Source of the DNA: Diphasiastrum complanatum
Lineage: Eukaryota > Streptophyta > Lycopodiopsida > Lycopodiales > Lycopodiaceae
Direction: 5' to 3'
Length of the DNA stretch: 64,000 nucleotides
Assembly (NCBI GenBank): GCA_029204225.1
Contig: MU831917.1
Span: forward strand, 32,964-96,963
This document shows, in pieces, positions 32,561-43,979 of this stretch. Position numbers and translations under genes: made by a program. The notes beneath the pieces were generated by a model. That model searched no databases, was not told the DNA's origin, and saw only the letters and a program-made list of their open reading frames with translations. The stretch's first letter is position 1. Each line of letters opens with the position of its first letter.

Positions 32561-33420
32561 TCCTTGAGTAGCTTATTGAAGATCTATTCTACTGAAATAT
32601 CTGGCCCTGTCGAGCTGATCAAGCAACTTGTCTACCCGAGGCATACGAGCCTTGTTTGTTATTGTGACTTTATTTAATGCTCTGTAGTCTACACATAAAC
32701 GCATAGACCCTTATTTCTTTTTAATAAGCAAGACAGGTGTTGCCCAAGGAGAACTGCTTGGTTTTATCTATCCTTTACTTAGATATTTGTTGATTGTCTA
32801 GTTATTTCCTTATCCTTTGATTGACTAACCTGATAGGGTGGCTTAGCTATGGGTGTTGTACCAGGTACTAAGTTAATAGCATGATCAATTTCTCTACTGG
32901 GTGTTAAACCATTACTAAACAGAGCATCTAACTTTTTCTTTTAATGAAAGATATTACTGCAAACAAATTTATCAGTAATAAACTATAAGTCACAAAGAAG
33001 TACCTCATGCTGATCATTCTCCATAAGCTGAACAAGCTCTGAGCTACACACCAAAGGACTATTGGAAACTCGATGCTCCCCATGCAGATGAACCTCTTGA
33101 CCATTTAGCTAAAACTGAGGGTATTATCTTGATAATTTTGTTGGGAGTGGGGCCCAAACTATAGAGCCAATCCCTCCCTAGTACTAGGTCGGTACGGTCC
33201 AAATGCATAACCTTGAATTTCCAAACCTAAATTACTGACCGTTCACCAAAGAAACTATATACCTATGTTGACTAGGTGTTTTTGGATGTTGCAGTTTTTT
33301 GACTAGGGTGTAATTGATGAAATTATTGGTTGCCCCATCATCCACCATTATTTAGACTGACTGATTACCAATTTTTCCATGCATGCATACTAGGTCGCAA
33401 GGCCCAAAAATAGAGTTGCT
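32561..33420 (-). pseudogene. Gypsy protease and RT N-terminus, joined directly to integrase
   Basis: The minus strand reads MVDDGATNNFINYTLV near 33340 (retropepsin, normally VDSGATHNFI, so the active-site Ser is changed to Asp). Then SSPWATPVLLIKKK, stop, [15 protein letters not shown] near 32700 and [19 protein letters not shown] near 32600. The next codons are a stop and then the integrase segment, so RT palm, thumb and RNase H are missing. The RT wording is chromovirus-like while the integrase is Athila/Tat-like. Confidence 0.7.
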
Positions 33421-34080
33421 TAGAATACAAGCATTACATGAAATTAAGTCCAACATTGATTGAATCAGACCTTGTGAGAAGAGGGCCACAAAGGCCTTTG
33501 TTTCCTATATATGAGGATGCTGGGAAGTTCTTCACATGGGCCCCTTCAGAAATGGCTCCAAATATTTTCAAAAGGAAATCATAAAGATATGAAACTTTTC
33601 AATTCTCTTTTCCCACTTATACCAAGCAAATCAACACATAGAATAGTGAAACCTTGATCAACCTATGATCTATTCTCAATCTAATGACTCTTGCCACTTC
33701 CTAAGATTGAAACACACTCAAATGAAGTTTAGTAACCTCACAATTTAGAGATACAATCAATATTAGGGTTTTGACAAAATCACAAAAAATTGATTATTTC
33801 AAAATCTACATGCAATTGTTTAAAACTTGATATGCAATCTTGTGGCCACCACTTAGATTTTCCAATGCTCTAAAAACCGGCCAAATCCAACAAGTTATGT
33901 GTGGAATTAGAATTGATCAAGACTACAAACCTATTTTGAGTTTTGATCTATAAAAGATCCAATCTACATATGCAAGAAACTCGATTTTGGTGTAGAATCC
34001 AATCTAGCATGCTCTAGCATTGATATCTTCTCCAAATCATGGATAGATTGTGAATGCTTCCTTCATAGCCTGAAATACGA
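33421..34080 (-). other. Leader of a minus-strand Copia element
   Basis: No ORF. The sequence downstream of the primer site shares ordered words with the plus-strand leader at 35.4-36.0 kb (for example GTTTCAATCTTAGG and ATTCTATGTG, then TTTCATATCTTTATGATTTC against TTTCTATATCTTTGTGATTTC). This indicates two copies of one Copia family facing opposite ways. Confidence 0.6.
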
Positions 34081-34092
34081 GCTCTGATACCA
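34081..34092 (-). promoter_or_regulatory. Copia primer-binding site (minus)
   Basis: The plus strand GCTCTGATACCA is the exact complement of TGGTATCAGAGC, the initiator-tRNA-Met primer site. It directly abuts the LTR end at 34093. Confidence 0.85.
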
Positions 34093-34780
34093 TGTGAAGA
34101 ATTTTAGATCATTGAGATCCAAAATATCCCCTTGATCTTTGGTTAGAAAAACAAGCAACTCACCAATCTTGCCAATGTAGAAAAATCAACATCTACATTA
34201 TGAATGAGATGCAAACTCTAATAGATCTTGATCAAACATCAATCAAAATAAAAAATAATGTTGCTATCCATACAAAAATAGTAAGCTACTATATTTCACA
34301 CATGTGGATCTGAAAATAACATTTAATAAGTATTCTACACACAAAATTGCAAGCTATCACAAGTATAGTGCACCAACGGATAGTAGAACCCAAAGAGAAC
34401 CATGTATAAGCGTGAATGAGATAAGAGAGAGAGAGAGAGAATGTCTCCTCTTCCCATGAGTTACATCCTTTTATAACAGGTCCAAACCTAACTTTGAACT
34501 TTGGTTTCCCTCCATAATGAAAAACCTAGCATTAATGAGGACTAGATTTTAATTCAAACTTGAATCTCTAAAACTCGTATTCTATACTTATCCACACTTT
34601 TCAATAGTGTTTATTCAAATGCTTTAGACTAGTATAACATTGAAAAGTCAAACTCTAAGTCTAATATGAAAATTGGTCTCAATTGCCAAATATACAAATA
34701 TGACCAAAATAGCAAAACTAGTTGAAATCTTTAACATGATCCACCATCTCGGCTTCCATAAGGATGACATCTTGACAAAT
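34093..34780 (-). repeat. Copia LTR, minus orientation (outer end approximate)
   Basis: Bounded by the primer site. The inner end in LTR sense is ...AAAATTCTTCACA. A CCTGTTATAAAAGG box on the minus strand near 34470-34483 is a good TATA candidate, followed by a GA-rich run at 34422-34440. The outer limit is unknown. Confidence 0.55.
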
Positions 34781-35413
34781 TTGTACAAATGAAGTATGTG
34801 AAAAATTATCAACTAGTTTATTGGTTTAGTGACATTTTTGGAGGCCAAAGTGAAATTTCAACTTAGAGATAGTTTCATATTTGTCAATAAAGGCCTAAAT
34901 GAATTTTGTATTATAATTGGAAATTAGATAAGTGGACGAGGTCAGATTTGGACCCATTATAATTGTCTTAATTTGATACATTGCATCTAGACTAGTTTTT
35001 CTAGATTTTTGATGAAGTATCTAAGAGTTTCCAATTTAGGTCAAGTTTGGGGCAAGTGGCCAAATGACATTTTGGAAGCTATAATTATCTGTACCTGCAT
35101 GGATAAATAATCATCAAATTTTCTTTCTTTGTGGAGAATTCATCTCTTGTGTTACTATGTCCATCTCATGTGTTTCTCTCTTGATATCTTGAGTTTCTAT
35201 GTGTAGAATGTCGATTTTATGGTTGATCTAGCTTTCACACATGTGAAGTACACTACTGTTTTGCTACTATACAGACAAGGATAGTATTAAGTCATAACTA
35301 AGTGTTTATGATCAGGTCTTTGTGTATTTCTAAGTTCTAGCATGTCTAAAGTAGTGATTTATGGATAAAGATCATTGATGAAATAAATTTGTTTTGATCT
35401 CTAATTTTTCACA
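34781..35413 (+). repeat. Copia LTR, plus orientation (outer end approximate)
   Basis: Ends ...CTCTAATTTTTCACA directly before the primer site at 35414. It shares the LTR terminus style of the inverted neighbour. Confidence 0.5.
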
Positions 35414-35425
35414 TGGTATCAAAGC
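35414..35425 (+). promoter_or_regulatory. Copia primer-binding site (plus)
   Basis: TGGTATCAAAGC, a one-base variant of the initiator-tRNA-Met primer site, directly after LTR end CA. Confidence 0.8.
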
Positions 35426-36015
35426 AGGTTGCAGGCCAAATTTGGAGTATTTACCAAATGTAGAGGTGGATTTAAGGGCGCCATAAATTCTATGTGGATT
35501 TGGAGGTGTTTCTAGCTCAAATCTTGTAGTTTCAAGCATAGAGATTGGATCTTTGTGATCTTAAAGTCATTTTAGTTCAAAATACTTATGGATGGATGAT
35601 TTTTGAAATCACTTATTGGAATGTGAAGACAAAAATTTCTCATGATTGTGGATGGTATATTCTATTAGATGAAATATCTAGATTCTAGCTTTTGCATGTA
35701 CTTTTGCTTGATTTAATATTTTGCATTTTTGGGAAACCCCAAATTTGATAGAATCTCTTGATTTTAAGTTCGTGGACTTTTTCAAGAGTTTGTTTCAATC
35801 TTAGGTGTTGGCGAAAGTTCATTATATTTTGTTTAGATCTATTGTGATCAAAAAATCAAGATTCTATGTGCTAGGATTTGCTAGAAAAAGAAAAAGGAGA
35901 AGCTAGATTGTTTCTATATCTTTGTGATTTCTTCTTGAGTTTCATTTGTTGATTCTCAAGGGAGTGCTTAGTGCATTGGAACATGTTCAAAGAGAATATC
36001 AGATCATTGCAATAT
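35426..36015 (+). other. Copia leader
   Basis: A/T-rich leader without ORF, related to the inverted leader at 33.4-34.1 kb. Confidence 0.5.
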
Positions 36016-36529
36016 GGCAACCTCAAGTGGCTTCATGTTGGAAGACAAGGATAGGCTTACCTCAACAAATTAGTGTACTTTGAAGGTGAGGATGGAATCT
36101 TTGCTTGAGATGAATGATTTGATGGATATTTTTGTAGGTGTGGAGGAGAGAACTTTGGCACCATAATATCAATTGAGGTTTGACAAGAGGGCAAACAAGA
36201 TGAATGTGACTAATGAACTTCTCAAGGAAGTTGGTAAGTGCACAACATCAAGTGAGGCTTGGGACTTTAGTAGATATTGTTGGACTTATTTTCTAAACAG
36301 TGACGATTTCATATTTGATGTCTTTCTCAAATTCAAGAATGTTGTGGAGAGTCAATTAAAATGAACATCAAGTGCTTAAAGTTGGCAAATGAAGACCTAT
36401 CAACAAAGTTCAAAGAGGCTTGTGTGGCACATGGGATCAAGAGAGAGCTTTCAAACTCAAAGGTTCTACATGGTGTGGAGAAAAAGAAGAGAATTCTTTT
36501 TGAAAGAGCTAAATCCATGAGGGTGAATG
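36016..36529 (+). pseudogene. Copia gag N-terminus
   Basis: Starts ATGGCAACCTCAAGTGG near 36014 and reads MATSSGFMLEDKDRL, then CTLKVRMESLLEMNDLMDIF and RFDKRANKMNVTNELLKEV, matching the Copia gag (UBN2) order of W/T-K-x-x-ME-x-L...L-x-D. At least two stops occur before 36175. Cut at 36530 by the Gypsy-family LTR. Confidence 0.65.
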
Positions 36530-37292
36530 TGTTGGAGGGTTTGTGAATATTGAGGCAACCCTAACCCATGTTAATAAGTGAGAGGATTTGGCACCATTTG
36601 CGTGTGTAAGTCCAACCCGATGATTACATAGTTATTTGATTAGATAGTCAATATAAGGACTTTAGGCCCTTTTTGCGGGACTTTTAATGTCGCAGGCCCA
36701 AATGTCAAGTTAGTGAATAAAATAGGGGTTTTCACCAATTTCAATTTCAAATTGGTTCCCTCCAATTTTGAATGGGTTCCCATTCTTTTTTAAATATGAA
36801 TAGTTAGGGAGTTAGAAATGGGCCAATAGGATTTTAAGGCCAAGGTCCTCCTCTCCACTATAAATAGGGACAAACTCGAGTTGCTCCTCATGTTCAAATC
36901 TTCATTTTGATACAAGCAGATTGGTTCTCTTATGGAATGGACTTGTGAATGTCCTTGCTCTCTATCTCTTTTCCTCCATCTCTCATGGTTTTGTTGTATT
37001 TGCTAATGCGGGATTTAAATGTTATTGAGATTGTCAATTCTTATGCTTTTTATGAGAGAGAAAGAGTAAGCTTTTATTATTGTGGATCTTAGTGTTAATG
37101 GATGTAGCATTAAGGCGTAGTGTTAATGCTGAGGGTTAATAGATGTTAGAGTTAGATGTGAAACTTCCATACATGCTTTAATATGAGATATGTTGTTGCT
37201 CTCACGGGATCGGACCTCTGCGTGACAACTAACTTCATCTCCTTGAAGCTTGGATCTTGGGTTGAGGCTAGAAAGGAAATAGCTCCACTACA
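36530..37292 (+). repeat. 5' LTR of the truncated Gypsy-family copy
   Basis: Same length class (763 bp) and termini as the other family LTRs. The CTATAAATAGGG box near 36869 corresponds to the TATA candidate of the others. Confidence 0.88.
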
Positions 37293-38668
37293 ATTTCGGT
37301 GCCGTTGCCAAGGAGCTATGCCAATTTTTCAGTTTACAGCATGTTTGTTGTTAGCATTTAGTCATCTTGTCTTGGCATGAATAGTGTTAAAATTACATTT
37401 TATGGTTAGTTTGGAAGTGATTTTGTGAATGAATTTGAATGTTTGAAATCTAATTCGATTATTGAATAGGGGATGCTATTCAGATCACCATTCTTAAAAT
37501 CCATCTGAAACTAAAAAATCAGAAAAAACAACAAAAATCGGTCAAATCTGCCAGATTTTGGTCAAAAGGAGACAAAATTGGCATCAAAGCTAATACCTTT
37601 TTATCCTCTTTCAAGAAACATTCACCAAGTTGCAGGCACTGTCGGTTTTGGTCACTGAACAACGTTCAAATTGAAGGGCAAACATTCCTTCCCCACAGAT
37701 CTTCAAAAATATTAGAAAAGCCATCAAAAAATATCAAAAAACATCCAAAACCCTAAACAAATACCAAAAAAGAACGTCCGTTTGATTCATTGTGCATAGG
37801 TGTGATTCAGAAATGCCAGGCCAACAAATGTTAATTCTAAAAATAGAAGGCCAAAGTGACTGTTCATCTAGAAATGGGTAAGTTTTTGTGAAGAGTTTAA
37901 CATCTATTTACAAAATTTTTAGAATCCAGAAAGAACTTTCGCCAAAAACCTTTGCCAAAGTTTGTGTTAGTTTGACTTACTATTTTGGCTCATCAGTGAG
38001 TTCGACAAACAACAAGTAGAGGCCACATGTCAATTGTCCAATTTTTGTCAGAAAAATTTCTTTTTTGCAAAAATAACAATATTACATTTGTAACCTTCAC
38101 CGAAACCTTTGTTGAAACTTTTGCGGATTTGATTTATAGTAAGTTACCATTTTTGAGTTCGGCGAACGTTAATTTTGTCAGAATCTAGAAAAATCTCTAC
38201 TCTTACCCTCGCCAAACTACAAAAACCATATTTTTGTGCATAAATAACCTTCGCCAAGTCTATCTTAGTCTTATCTGAGTCAGATTCACTATCTGAGAGT
38301 CCAGCGAAGGTTAGTTTTATCAAATTTGTCAAAAAATAGCCTGATCAGAGAATTTTTATTCAAAATAGCACTGAAAAACCTTCGCCGAATCAACCTTTGC
38401 CCAAGAAACATTTGCGAGTACTATTTTCAGGTTCTGATTTTCTAGATCAAGCTTCTGTCAAATTTTTGAACAATTCTGTTACAATTTGATTATGATTTTG
38501 AGAATTTATCATTCTTAGAAGTGTCGATTGCTTGATCATAGATCTTTTTCCAAAAATCAAAAATCTGATTATTGTCAAGTGAAAGAAAATTTTCAGATTT
38601 GAATTGAGATAGATTCTAATTGAAAATCTAGATCTAATCTCATTGTCTGATTGACTTAATTTGCAAAA

Positions 38669-38869
38669 ATGGCTGCTCCTGGAGCTGCTCTCCAAGAAGT
38701 CAATCCAATCATTGTTAGAAAATCATTCCGCTTGGATCTACCAAAGTACAATGGATTATCTGATTTAGTCAGATTTTTCCAAATCTATGCAGAATCTTGT
38801 AAAGTTTATGGCGAAGTTTTTCCTCAAGATAAACTTAAGCTATTTCCAATGGCCTTAACGGGTGCACTG
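38669..38869 (+). pseudogene. Gag N-terminal fragment
   Basis: About 67 codons in frame from ATG 38669, aligning with the first 68 residues of the 15252 gag (VRFFQIYAESCKVYGEVF, FPMALTGA). It then runs into unrelated sequence, so no functional protein is expected. Confidence 0.85.
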
Positions 38870-39199
38870 TCAATAATCAAATATGCAACATCAAGAATTC
38901 ACCATAAGCAGTCACCAAAGAAGCCGAAAGAAGAACACGCACTATCAATCTATCACACTGCCACATACTGAATGTAAAATGTACATATAAACCCGGAACC
39001 CTGATAGAGAGGGAGAACCTAGGAGTAGACTACTAGACTAGCCAACGGCTAGTTACAGCTAGTAATAAAGTACATCGTAAAAAGTAACTAAGAAGTGTAA
39101 CAATGAAGTTTATCATTGATTTCTAACACTCTCTCTCAATGATAAAATTACATTCTTCTATTCCTAGTAGAGTACGAAACTTTTCAAATTTACATCTAC

Positions 39200-39990
39200 C
39201 TAATGACTTAGTAAAAATATCTGCCACTTGATGTTCAGATTTACAGAAAACAAGATCAATCCATCAAGAATTTTCTCTTGAACAAAATGATAATGTATTT
39301 CGATGTGCTTGGTTCGAGCATGTAAAACTGGATTTTTGGCAAGGTGAATGCAGCTTTGATTGTCGCAAGATATAGTAGTTGCATCCACCTGTGGTTGACC
39401 TAAATCCACAAGCAATCTTTGTAACCATACCGCTTCTTGTGCAGCATTGTTGAGTGCTCGATATTCAGCTTCCATCGAGGATAAGGCTACTGTAGGTTGC
39501 TTTTTGCTACTCCATGAAACTGCAGTTGTACCATAACTGAATGTATGACCACTAATAGACCTTTTGTCATCAATATTACCTGCCCAATCAGCATCTGTAT
39601 ATCCTATCAATATTGGCACTTCAGGCTGATCATACTTCAAACCAAAATTCAATGTCCCTCGAATGTATCTGAGAATACGTTTAGCAGACTTCGTGTGTTT
39701 GACTAGGATCTTGCATAAATTGACTAACAACACCAACATCATAAGAAATATAAGGTTGTGTGTGTGTCAAATAAATCAAACTACCCACCAGCTGTCTATA
39801 CAAATAAGCATCCACTTTCTCAGATTCATCATATGCAGTAAGCTTTGTGTTGACATCCATAGGTGTACTCAAAGGCTTACAATCTTGCATATTGAACTTA
39901 TAAAGCAAATCTCGTGCATATTTGCTTTGTATAAGAAAGACCACTTTTTCCTTTTGCCATGCTTCAATGCCAAGACAATAGTGCATCAAT
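39200..39990 (-). pseudogene. Copia RNase H and RT C-terminus
   Basis: GYTDADWAGNIDDKRSISG (first Asp), SWSSKKQPTVALSSMEAEYR (catalytic Glu), CDNQSCIHLAKNPVLHARTK (Asp) and KHIEIHYHFVQEKI are all present. The RT end (LVGSLIYLTHTQPYISYDVG) overlaps in another frame at 39681-39989. The cluster would degrade template RNA during cDNA synthesis. Confidence 0.85.
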
Positions 39991-40025
39991 CCTAGATCGC
40001 TTATGTCAAAAGCATTGGAAAGATC

Positions 40026-40660
40026 TTATTTGATTTCATCAATTAAGCTCTCATTACTTCCTGTAATAATCAAATCATCCACGTACAGCACAATGAACAC
40101 TATATCGGAATCTTGTCTTAGAATGTAAAGATTAGGATCAGCATCACTCTTTACCATTCCCCTTTGCTTAAAATGTTCATCATTGCAAGAGTACCACGCC
40201 CGTGGTGCTTGCTTCAATCCATAAATAGCTTTGTTGAGCTTACAAACAAGGTGCTCTCTCCTTGGTTCAATAAATCCTTGAGATTGTACTAAGTACACCT
40301 CTTCATCCAGCACTCCATTAAGAAAAGCAGATTTAACATCCATTTGCTAGATCTTCCAACCATAGAAAGCAGAAATAGCAATTGACAGAACGTATAGTTA
40401 CCATATTAGCTACGGGTGCGAAGGTTTCCTCAAAATCAATACATTCCTGCTTCTCAAATCCTCTCGCAACCAACCGTGCTTTGTATTTGTTGAGTTGCCC
40501 ATCAGCTCCATATTTGATCTTGTATATCTATTTGCAAGTGATAGGCATCTTACCATCAGGTAGCTCAACCAAGTTCCAAGTCCTATTTTTTGATATAGTT
40601 TTCATTTCTGTTTCCATAGCTTCACATCACTCCTCGTGCTCCTTTGCTTTATCAAAAGTT
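40026..40660 (-). pseudogene. Copia reverse transcriptase
   Basis: MDVKSAFLNGVLDEEVYL, CKLNKAIYGLKQAPRAWY and FIVLYVDDLIITG are the RVT_2 hallmarks, with the YVDD active site intact. The frame opens at 40343. The upstream part up to about 40620 (around EFKARLVA and the WKLVEL region) is present in other frames with stops. Confidence 0.85.
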
Positions 40661-41091
40661 TTTGGTTCTTGAGCCTTGAGCACAGAACCCATTAGGGCTA
40701 GATTCATTTCTAATCTTGCAGGAGGTTTTCGATTTCTACTTGATCTTCTAAGCTCTCCCTGCTCACTAGATTCAGGAGTATCTCCCTTCTTTGCACCATC
40801 TGTGACTGATAAGTACCATTTAGGTACTCTCTTGGGAATTTCAGCACCAGGCTTGCCTTTGTCCAATGGATTTTCTATATCAAAATCCACTTCCTTCTTG
40901 ACCTGTACTTTCGCTCCCTCATCAAAAGGTTCAGTGATTACTTCAGATTGTTCACCTCGGCCCATCTCGTCAAATGTAGCATCCCTAGAAATTACAAGCT
41001 TCTGTGCATTTGTGTCATACATCCTGTATGCCTTGGCCTTCTCATCATATCCAGGGGAAATACACTTAATAGCTTTTGCATCTAGTTTCCT
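40627..41091 (-). pseudogene. Copia integrase C-terminal / linker region
   Basis: Encodes KLVISRDATFDE (the family's R-D-V-x-F-x-E motif), acidic linker, then RRSSRNRKPPARLE, typical of the linker between Copia integrase and RT. Confidence 0.75.
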
Positions 41092-42008
41092 TCATTTCTC
41101 ATCAAGAATATGAGCATAAGCATCACAACCAAATACTCTCAAATGAGAAATATTAGGTTTCTTTCTAGTAACAGGTTCATGAGGTGTCTTACCTTCCACG
41201 GATTTTTTGAGACACTGATTCAAGATGTGCGTAGCTGTGCTACAAGCTTCTGCCCAAAAGGTGTTTGGCAGGCCCTTGCCTTTGGGCATCGCCCTGGTCA
41301 TCTCAACAATAGATCTGTTCTTTTGTTCTGCAACTCCATTTTGTTGTGGTGAATAAGGTGTTGTAGTCTGCCTCTTGATCCCTTGATCTTTGCAAAAATC
41401 AATAAATACTATCAAAAAATACTCACCACCTCTTTCAGATCTCAAAGTTTTGATGCAACATCATGTTTGCTTTTCAACTAATATTCCCTGAACTTAGCAA
41501 AAGCATCTGATTTCTTGCTTATGAAATAAATCCCAATGCATCTGCTATAATCATCAATAAAGGTGATAAAGTAATAGTAGCCACTAAAAGATCTAGTTTG
41601 CATAGGTCCACATAGATCATTGTGGACAAGATCTAGGATGCCACTAGATCTCCTTGCTCCACTTTTGGGAAATCTCTCTCTGTGTTGTTTTTCCAAAATA
41701 CAACCTTCACAAATTTTTCCTTCAAAGTCAGCCATCATCCCAACAGATAGTAGATTGTTAGCTAATCCGAGTACATAGTGCACATTGCTTATCCGCTTTA
41801 TCTTTCTGCTGGCTAACTTCACTGGTACCACTCCAATTCCTTTAACAGATAGAAATTTGCCATCGGCTTGTCCAACTTCATCACCATTGTGAGTTTTCTT
41901 GAGTTCTGAAAACCACTCTTTTCTTGAAGTCATGTGCTTGGATGCACCACTATCAATGTACCAGGTATCCTTGGCTTCATCACTTGTCATTAATATTGTA
42001 ATGAACAA
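41092..42008 (-). pseudogene. Copia protease end and integrase
   Basis: WYIDSGASKHMT (protease D-S-G-A) at the N-terminal end, then GKICEGCILEKQHRERFP (zinc-binding Cys), LVHNDLCGPM, TFIDDYSRC, then across a break near 41470 LRSERGGEYF and YSPQQNGVAEQKNR. The family norm is LRSDxGGE, so the second catalytic Asp is replaced by Glu. The catalytic Glu (NGVAE) is present. Confidence 0.85.
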
Positions 42009-42104
42009 GTTTGAACTCTTACTTGTATCATCTTCATATTGATCATCATCGTATTGATGTTGATCAATATAATTGTTTTCATAATAATCATCATCAAATT
42101 GATG

Positions 42105-43004
42105 TTAATCAACATAATTGCCCGCTTGCCATTTGCCTTTTCTTTGTTCTATCTCCTTCTGTTTCTTGAAGCATTCATGATCCCAATGGCCAGGTTTGTT
42201 GCAATAACTACAATTTCCAGGTTTATTTTGCTTGTAATAGCCGCGTCCTTGACCTCGGCCTCGATTCCAATTGCCTCGATTTGGGCCATCATTGGATTGT
42301 TCTTGAAATTGTTGGAACGATCCATTATATGAGTTTCCACCTCTTGATTGGTGTCTTCCACGACCAAATCTGTCAACACGTCCTCTCACTGCAAGAGCTT
42401 GATCAAATCCCATGTTGCAATGACTCAAGTTCTCTTGACGTTGTTCTTCCTGCAAAAGCAATCCACCTAACTCTTCATAGGTTGGAAGATTTTCCCGTGT
42501 GGCTATACTTGTCACAAACATTTGATGTGACTTACTCAAACTATTCAATGTCAACTGCACGATCTCACGATTCTGTACTCGCTCTCCAACTGCTGCTAAT
42601 TGGTCACGAATCTTTGATCTTCAGTAGGTGATCAGCAACAGTTGCACCATCATCCATCCGCAATGTGTGCAGCTTTGTCTTTAGGAATAGCACTCGAGAT
42701 GTGTTTGTGGTCTCAAACAATGCCTTCAACATATCCCATGTTTCTTTTGGTCCTTTTGAATCCGAAATGTAGGGCATAATTGCATCTCTAACTGATAAGT
42801 TGATGACATTTTGTGCTTTTCGTTTTCTCCTGTCAAATGTTTGCTGATCTTCTTCAATCATTGGCCTTGTCTCTTCACCTGTCACGATCTCCCATAGCTC
42901 CTTTTCCATCAAAATGTTTTTCAGTTTGAATTTCCAAACTGCATAGTTGTCGGCTCCTTCCAATTTGCTTGACTCATTGAGGACACTCTCGCTTACAGTT
43001 GCCA
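42105..43004 (-). pseudogene. Copia gag with CCHC knuckle
   Basis: Starts MATVSESVLNESSKLEG near 43004, then YAVWKFKLKNILMEKELWEI and LFETTNTSRVLFLKTKLHTL (UBN2 fold). A frame change near 42600 leads to the C-terminal half with an RG-rich segment (GNWNRGRGQGRGYYKQ) and knuckle CSYCNKPGHWDHEC. It is followed by Asp/His repeats before protease. Confidence 0.85.
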
Positions 43005-43790
43005 TTACTGAACAGATGATCCAGATCAAGTAATTTATCACACCACAAAACTGTATATTTTTCTGGTTATACACCTGATATCGGAATGGGGCGCGGAAGT
43101 ACGGCTGCTCAAGATCCTCCTTAACATGTGCGCGTGGATCCGATATTGGAGCATACGATATCGGACTGGAGCGCGGATGTACAACTGCTCAAAATTTTCT
43201 TTACCTCGTGCGCTTGGATCCAATATCGGTACGGACAATATCGGACTCAAGCGCGGATGTACGACTGCTCGGGTTTCTCTTCAGCTAGTGCGCTTGGATC
43301 CGATATTGGTACGGATATAAAAAAGAGAGAATATAAGAACTTTTAGAGGGCATATTCTAGATTTTATTTTTGCTTGAATTTCGAAACGAGTGATCGTTCA
43401 AACAAATAGATATCAGTAATGTGAAAGGTATGAAGTCTGAAAGCTCTAAATGGCAGTACTAGACAGACAAATGAGAGATTTCTTGGCACAACTCTCTGAC
43501 AAATGACACTTCTCACAAAGACAAAAAAAAAAAATTATAAAACTTTTTCCACTCAACAGATTTTCAATCTGTCTGATGCTGCCCTGGCCTTTTCGATGCC
43601 TCCGGGACTGTGTTTTTGTTCCCCACTAATAACTATGAGCTCCAAAACCTGCAAAATACATCAAGAAGAATTTCTTCCAGCCGGTTTTTTTTTTCTCTCC
43701 AAGCTTACACCTCCTGTGAAGGACTTTCTCACTTCGTTGCGGAGCCTATGACAAGATGTATCCACTGATCAGGCACGCAGGACTATCGTA
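43005..43790 (-). other. Copia leader with GGATCCGATATYGG repeats
   Basis: No gene. Between 43125 and 43315 (plus) three units of about 65-70 bp recur, each with CGCTTGGATCCGATAT-type sequence, CGATATCGGACT and GCGCGGATGTACRACTGCTC. Confidence 0.6.
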
Positions 43791-43802
43791 GCTCTGATAC
43801 CA
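43791..43802 (-). promoter_or_regulatory. Copia primer-binding site
   Basis: Plus strand GCTCTGATACCA, complement of TGGTATCAGAGC, abutting the LTR start at 43803. Confidence 0.85.
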
Positions 43803-43979
43803 TGTTAGAAATCCATAAATCATAATATGGATGGACAGACTAGGATTCGAACCCAGGACCTCCCTGAATGTAAAATGTACATATAAACCCTGAATCCTGA
43901 TAGAGAGGGAGAACCTAGGAGTAGACTACTAGACTAGCCAACGACTAGTTCTGGTATATATATTGTTTATATTTATTTG

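Larger units (their letters stand above)
27961..33420 (-). mobile_element. Minus-strand Gypsy element: protease/RT pieces, integrase, spacer, additional ORF, PPT
   Basis: In sense direction: protease and RT relics (33.4-32.5 kb), integrase (32.5-31.7 kb), a 640-bp spacer with CCTTCGCC motifs, the additional ORF (31089-28048) and a polypurine tract (complement of 27963-27976). The 3' end matches the end of the 13-20 kb element closely, so both belong to one family. Both LTRs are missing. Confidence 0.8.
36530..38869 (+). mobile_element. 5' part of another Gypsy-family copy (LTR, leader, gag start), truncated
   Basis: LTR 36530-37292 (TGTTGGAGGG...CCACTACA), degraded primer site CGGTGCCGTTGCCAAGGAGC (37297-37316), leader with CCTTCGCC motifs (37.6-38.4 kb) and a gag start at 38669 almost the same as 15252 (AALQEVNPIIVRKSFRLDLP). 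Homology stops at about 38869, within the gag capsid domain, where Copia LTR-type sequence begins. The LTR is clearly more diverged than those at 13, 19 and 27 kb, so this is an older insertion. Confidence 0.85.
38870..43942 (-). mobile_element. Ty1/Copia retrotransposon relic (minus) with partial LTRs
   Basis: Gag, protease, integrase, RT, RNase H in Copia order on the minus strand. The two ends share an 80-bp block (38968-39046 and 43864-43942). The low-side LTR ends ...TTCTAACA at 39128 next to a purine-rich tract, and the high-side LTR begins TGTTAGAAATC at 43803 next to the primer site (43791-43802). Both LTRs look truncated or rearranged. Stops and frameshifts are spread through all domains. 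Confidence 0.85.

Noticed and set aside
43840-43875. A tRNA gene
   Set aside because: Only the T-arm/B-box-like part is present. No acceptor stem, D arm or anticodon arm can be built around it.
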